The position numbers and the translations under genes are program-made. A model generated the notes under the pieces. It was not told where the DNA came from, ran no database searches, and was given only the letters and a program-made list of their open reading frames with translations. A stretch of DNA of 39,877 bases from an uncultured Aeromonadales bacterium (GTDB lineage: Bacteria; Pseudomonadota; Gammaproteobacteria; Enterobacterales; Succinivibrionaceae): the NCBI GenBank assembly GCA_902776275.1, contig CACYPI010000014.1:1-39877 (forward strand), given 5' to 3'. Positions 36,661 to 39,877 of this stretch are shown here, piece by piece (position 1 is the first letter of the stretch; each line of letters begins with the position of its first letter).

Positions 36661-37868
36661 TAGAGGTCCCCCACCAGCTGCGAGGCGCGGCGCGCGGGCG
36701 CGGCCGGCTTGGAGGCCGTCTTCCCGCCCTGCTGCGCCTTCACAGCACCGGCTGCAGGCCTTGAAAGCCCGCTCGTGGCGCTCTGGTATGAAGGCGCGCC
36801 TACCTGGCCGTCGCGCCCGGAGTCGGCCGCGGCGGTGCCCTGGTTGTAGCGGTAGATCCAGTCTCCGGTCTTGGTGAAGGTGCCCGAGTGGGCGAGCGTG
36901 CCGTCGAGGATCGCAGGGGATGCCGAGGTCGGCACCAGGAAGACCACGCCCTGCGGCGTGTAGCCGATGGCCCTCGTGGAGCCCTCGTAGCCGAAAGTGA
37001 TGATGGCGCTCCTCACTGCCTGCAGATCGGAAAGGCTCCCGACGCCTGAGACTAAGATGCGCACCGAGCCGTTGCGCGGGCCGATGGTGTCGGCCGCCGC
37101 GGCGGCCTCGCCTGAGCCTGAGTCGGCTGCGATCTGGGAGGCCTGATCGCCGCCCTCGCCGCTTACGTTCTCCATGAGCGAGGAGGCGATGCCCGAGGCG
37201 GCTTTGGAGGCGGCCTCGTCCATCGGGGCCTTGGCGCTGCCGTTGCCGAGCTTGCGCCCGCCCGCGTCATAGACGTCCCAGCGCAGATCGACCGCGTCAC
37301 CGTCCTTGGAGGCGGCGGCTGCCACGTAGAAGGTCGGCTTGTAGCGCGCGGAGGCCGTCTTGAGCGCCTCGTCGTCGTGGGTGAGCAGCGCCTGGGCGTT
37401 CACCGCCTGCACGTCGTCGAGATCCATGAGCGGGAAGATGAGCTGGTAGCGCAGCTTCTGCGCCGCCGCGCTCATCGAAAGCGCCAGCGGATCGGAGCTG
37501 TCCCCGCCGATGATCTTCCCGCTTGCGGCGTCGGCAAGCCAGACGAGCACCGGATCCTTGAGTCCCGACCACACGGCCGCGCCCGAGGAGGAGAGCTGGC
37601 GGGAGAGCTTGTCGCGGTCGAACTTGACGACCACCTTGCCCCCCTGGATCTCAACTGACGAGACCGCCTTCCCCGCGTCGGCCGCGCTGCCCCTGGCCTC
37701 CGATCCCGGGGCCAGGGAGGCTGCGGCCTGCGCGTAGCCTGCCGCGAGCGCCTTGTCGACGCCCTCGGAGATCGATCCCTCGTAGACGAGCGGATCGCCA
37801 TCGTCCGCAAAGGCCGCGCCGTGCGCTATAAGGGCTGCGGCGAGCGCCGCCAGGACTGATCTTCTCAT
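36660..37868 (-). CDS. DUF2066-family exported protein
   Basis: A 402-residue protein of unknown function, probably periplasmic or outer-membrane associated. The signal peptide ends near AAFA. The DUF2066 region covers about residues 25-300 (VYEGSISEGVDKALAAGYAQA, VWLADAASGKIIGGD), and the C-terminal part is Ala/Ser/Gly-rich and low complexity, ending ARRASQLVGDL. In Pseudomonas, Aeromonas and other gammaproteobacteria this gene lies between purM and hda, exactly as here, which supports the call. GGAGG precedes the ATG by nine bases. It is coupled to hda. Confidence 0.85.
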   Translation of the reverse strand: MRRSVLAALAAALIAHGAAFADDGDPLVYEGSISEGVDKALAAGYAQAAASLAPGSEARGSAADAGKAVSSVEIQGGKVVVKFDRDKLSRQLSSSGAAVWSGLKDPVLVWLADAASGKIIGGDSSDPLALSMSAAAQKLRYQLIFPLMDLDDVQAVNAQALLTHDDEALKTASARYKPTFYVAAAASKDGDAVDLRWDVYDAGGRKLGNGSAKAPMDEAASKAASGIASSLMENVSGEGGDQASQIAADSGSGEAAAAADTIGPRNGSVRILVSGVGSLSDLQAVRSAIITFGYEGSTRAIGYTPQGVVFLVPTSASPAILDGTLAHSGTFTKTGDWIYRYNQGTAAADSGRDGQVGAPSYQSATSGLSRPAAGAVKAQQGGKTASKPAAPARRASQLVGDL

Positions 37869-37987
37869 GTTCGTGTGCCTCCATAGGGCGCCGCGGCATC
37901 TTTGGAAGCTGCGCCGCAGGCGTTTTCACAATTATACAGCCCATGCCCCAGGACCCCCGATGCAAAGCGGAAGGCGGCGCTTGAATT

Positions 37988-38015
37988 TGCCAGCGCCTGC
38001 AAAAAGGCGCTGGCA
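37988..38015. repeat. Inverted repeat in the purM promoter region
   Basis: A perfect 11-bp inverted repeat, TGCCAGCGCCT (37988-37998) and AGGCGCTGGCA (38005-38015), sits seven bases before a candidate purM -10 (TAAAAT, 38023-38028), that is, over the -35 region. It is not a PurR box. It could be an operator or a structural element between two divergent genes. Confidence 0.6.
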
Positions 38016-38066
38016 GATCGGCTAAAATCATCGCCAGTGTTTTTCCTGTCCCTTCTTGGAGGATTC

Positions 38067-39107
<1,041 letters not shown>

Positions 39108-39114
39108 GGCCGCC

Positions 39115-39137
39115 GCAGGCGCCGCGATGGCGCCTGC
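39115..39137 (+). terminator. Possible terminator of purM
   Basis: A perfect 9-bp stem (39115-39123 with 39129-39137) with a five-base loop begins seven bases after the purM stop. Only three Ts follow a few bases later, so it is a weak candidate. Confidence 0.45.
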
Positions 39138-39160
39138 GCCACCCTTTAAAACCACTATGA

Positions 39161-39181
39161 AATCCCTGCTAAGCAGGGATT
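39161..39181. repeat. Perfect 9-bp hairpin resembling an IS605-type end
   Basis: AATCCCTGC and GCAGGGATT flank a TAA loop. On the minus strand it reads GAATCCC...TTAG...GGGATT, with a TAG at the loop closing a short frame (MTRIPA, stop). The TnpB-type end at 39790-39809 is built the same way (GIPSL, stop in the loop). It may be a relic of a related element or chance. Confidence 0.35.
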
Positions 39182-39586
39182 CTCGTCATCAAGTCCAGCC
39201 TGCGCTCCAACATCTGCGCCATCTTCCTGAAATCCATAATTCCCGCCCCAAAGACTCCCGCTCCAAGACCACTTTGGTATTTTTACATTAATTTATTGAT
39301 AATAAATACTTAAATTACAATTTAAAGCGGAAACAGCGTTTTTTGTGAAAATAGAATGTGCGAAAAAGCCAAATTTGTAAAGAAATATAGACGCGCAAAC
39401 ATCAAAATTTGGCTAAAATATTTAAGCGGAAAATGCGTATTTTCAAGTTTCGCTTAATGCGCAAGTTTCAAAGAAATCGAGAACAGAATCAGCGGAATGA
39501 GACATATGTCATTCAACAGCAGATTTGACATTGCTATTTTTGAGTGACAGTACATGATAAGTTTTTATTTATCAATAAGCTAAACA

Positions 39587-39592
39587 TATAAT
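39587..39592 (+). promoter_or_regulatory. -10 box of the AAA ATPase gene
   Basis: A perfect TATAAT. Transcription would start near 39599, downstream of the ATG at 39596 but upstream of the ATG at 39644, which favours the latter as start. No good -35 at the right spacing; a TTGACA lies further up at 39525-39530. Confidence 0.35.
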
Positions 39593-39643
39593 CTTATGAC
39601 CAATCAAAAGAATCCTTCCAAGACAAATTCATCTCTTGGCACA

Positions 39644-39783
39644 ATGTTGTTTAAGAGAAAAATCTATGCGCAGATGCTTGATTGGAAAGAAAAATCCGCC
39701 GGCTCTACCGCCTTAATGATTGAGGGACCTCGACGTGTTGGGAAAACGACGGTTGTTCAAGAATTTGCCAGTAACGAATTTGA
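39644..39783 (+). pseudogene. AAA ATPase (archaeal-type ATPase/DUF4143 family), interrupted
   Basis: The start of a P-loop ATPase: MLFKRKIYAQMLDWKE, then ALMIEGPRRVGKTTVVQEFA with Walker A GPRRVGKTT about 30 residues in. This opening is typical of the roughly 400-residue ATPases with a C-terminal DUF4143 domain, common in gut bacteria and of unclear function. An in-frame ATG at 39596 would add 16 residues, but it lies at the likely transcription start; neither start has a clear ribosome-binding site. After about 45 codons (SNEF) the gene runs into the hairpin end of an IS200/IS605-like element and the frame continues as nonsense. The remainder, if present, lies beyond the window. Confidence 0.7.
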
Positions 39784-39877
39784 CATCCTCCCCTCTCTAA
39801 AGAGAGGGGATTCCTACCGATCTCTTGGGAGATCTTCGGCGGGTTCCTCTTGCTGACCACCAATGTGATTCACTTGG
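39780..39877 (-). mobile_element. Right end of an IS200/IS605-like element (TnpB type), partial
   Basis: On the minus strand the sequence reads into a perfect 9-bp hairpin (39790-39798 with 39801-39809), then GAGGATGTCAA. This arrangement, a GGAATCCCC hairpin followed by GAGGATGTCAA, is typical of the right ends of IS605-group elements; a TCAA end would place the boundary at 39780. The element interrupts the AAA ATPase gene without a visible target duplication, as expected for this group. The rest of the element lies beyond the right edge. Confidence 0.6.
39797..39877 (-). CDS. tnpB: C-terminal 26 residues of a probable TnpB protein
   Basis: An open minus-strand frame enters from the right edge and ends with TAG in the loop of the terminal hairpin. 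The visible residues include HWWSARGTRRR and end SVGIPSL. TnpB genes commonly end in such a basic, variable tail overlapping the terminal hairpin. TnpB is an RNA-guided nuclease. The core domains (RuvC, zinc finger) are outside the window, so the identity rests on the end structure and position. Confidence 0.5.
   Translation of the reverse strand, partial: PSESHWWSARGTRRRSPKRSVGIPSL

Larger units (their letters stand above)
39108..39595. other. AT-rich gene-free island with inverted repeats
   Basis: About 490 bases without a gene. The first part (39115-39137) is a 9-bp hairpin after purM, a possible terminator with only a short T tract. A second hairpin is at 39161-39181. From about 39280 the DNA becomes strongly AT-rich, unlike the rest of the window. 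It holds AAGCGGAAA twice, exactly 100 bases apart (39324, 39424), an inverted copy lacking one G (39448-39455), a 10-bp inverted repeat AGCCAAATTT/AAATTTGGCT (39367-39376 with 39405-39414) and the palindrome GACATATGTC (39501-39510). This looks like acquired regulatory DNA. Confidence 0.6.
39764..39877 (-). ncRNA. Putative omega-RNA 3' end with guide
   Basis: In TnpB elements the guide RNA scaffold overlaps the 3' end of tnpB and the right end, and the first 16 or so bases of flanking DNA act as guide. If that holds here, the terminal hairpin (39790-39809) is the last scaffold stem and the guide starts with ATTCGTTACTGG (minus strand from 39779), matching the interrupted ATPase gene. This is inference from layout; no transcript is shown. 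Confidence 0.35.

Noticed and set aside
37988..38015. PurR operator before purM
   Set aside because: The symmetric sequence TGCCAGCGCCT/AGGCGCTGGCA does not match the PurR box ACGCAAACGTTTGCGT.
37902..38066. N-terminal extension of PurM
   Set aside because: PurM begins at [10 protein letters not shown] with TTGGAGG before it; the upstream part covers the promoter and inverted repeat.

Overview
The window is GC-rich bacterial chromosome with a short AT-rich accessory stretch at the right end. Gene order points to a gammaproteobacterium: rlmN-rodZ-ispG-hisS-yfgM-bamB-der, queA-tgt-yajC-secD-secF, perM/bepA, and hda-DUF2066/purM are classic gammaproteobacterial clusters. A good sigma-54 promoter ahead of the flagellar flgF operon fits the polar-flagellum type of control (Vibrio/Aeromonas/Pseudomonas-like). 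An Aeromonadales/Succinivibrionaceae-like host is my guess; nothing here proves it.

Layout. 1-3043 (minus): an FbpABC/ThiBPQ/PhnSTUV-type ABC importer (ATPase, fused permease, binding protein) whose binding-protein gene is cut off by what looks like an insertion sequence leaving the left edge. 3164-7601 (minus): flagellar genes flgF-flgG-flgH-flgI as one operon between a sigma-54 promoter and a very strong terminator, and flgD as a separate unit; flgE is not between them. 7728-17201 (minus): der, then the operon rlmN-rodZ-ispG-hisS-yfgM-bamB, covering rRNA/tRNA modification, cell shape, isoprenoid synthesis, tRNA charging and outer-membrane protein assembly. 17338-22253 (minus): nlpI, an ArsR/SmtB repressor with a complete alpha-5 zinc site, IscS cysteine desulfurase, peptidase B, a CobB-type sirtuin and a small membrane protein, tightly packed. 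22272-28136 (minus): queA-tgt-yajC-secD-secF. 28216-29850 (minus): an unusual protein with an N-terminal HExxH motif and a C-terminal VWA domain.

29997-32577 (plus): yejM/pbgA (LPS homeostasis) and cnoX (chaperedoxin). 32644-33052: gene-poor, with one possible mini-lipoprotein ORF. 33053-39107: perM (minus), bepA (plus), hda and a DUF2066 gene (minus), purM (plus). 39108-39877: AT-rich island with inverted repeats and an AAA ATPase gene broken by the 3' end of an IS200/IS605-like element carrying a TnpB tail and terminal hairpin.

Both edges of the window lie in putative insertion sequences, so it may be a complete contig ending at repeats. Most of the content is housekeeping. The parts most worth a second look are the HExxH-VWA protein, the zinc-sensor/IscS/PepB/sirtuin cluster, the altered substrate-selectivity position in the sirtuin, the long tails on BamB, Der and RodZ, the split flagellar locus, and the TnpB/omega-RNA-like end at the right edge.
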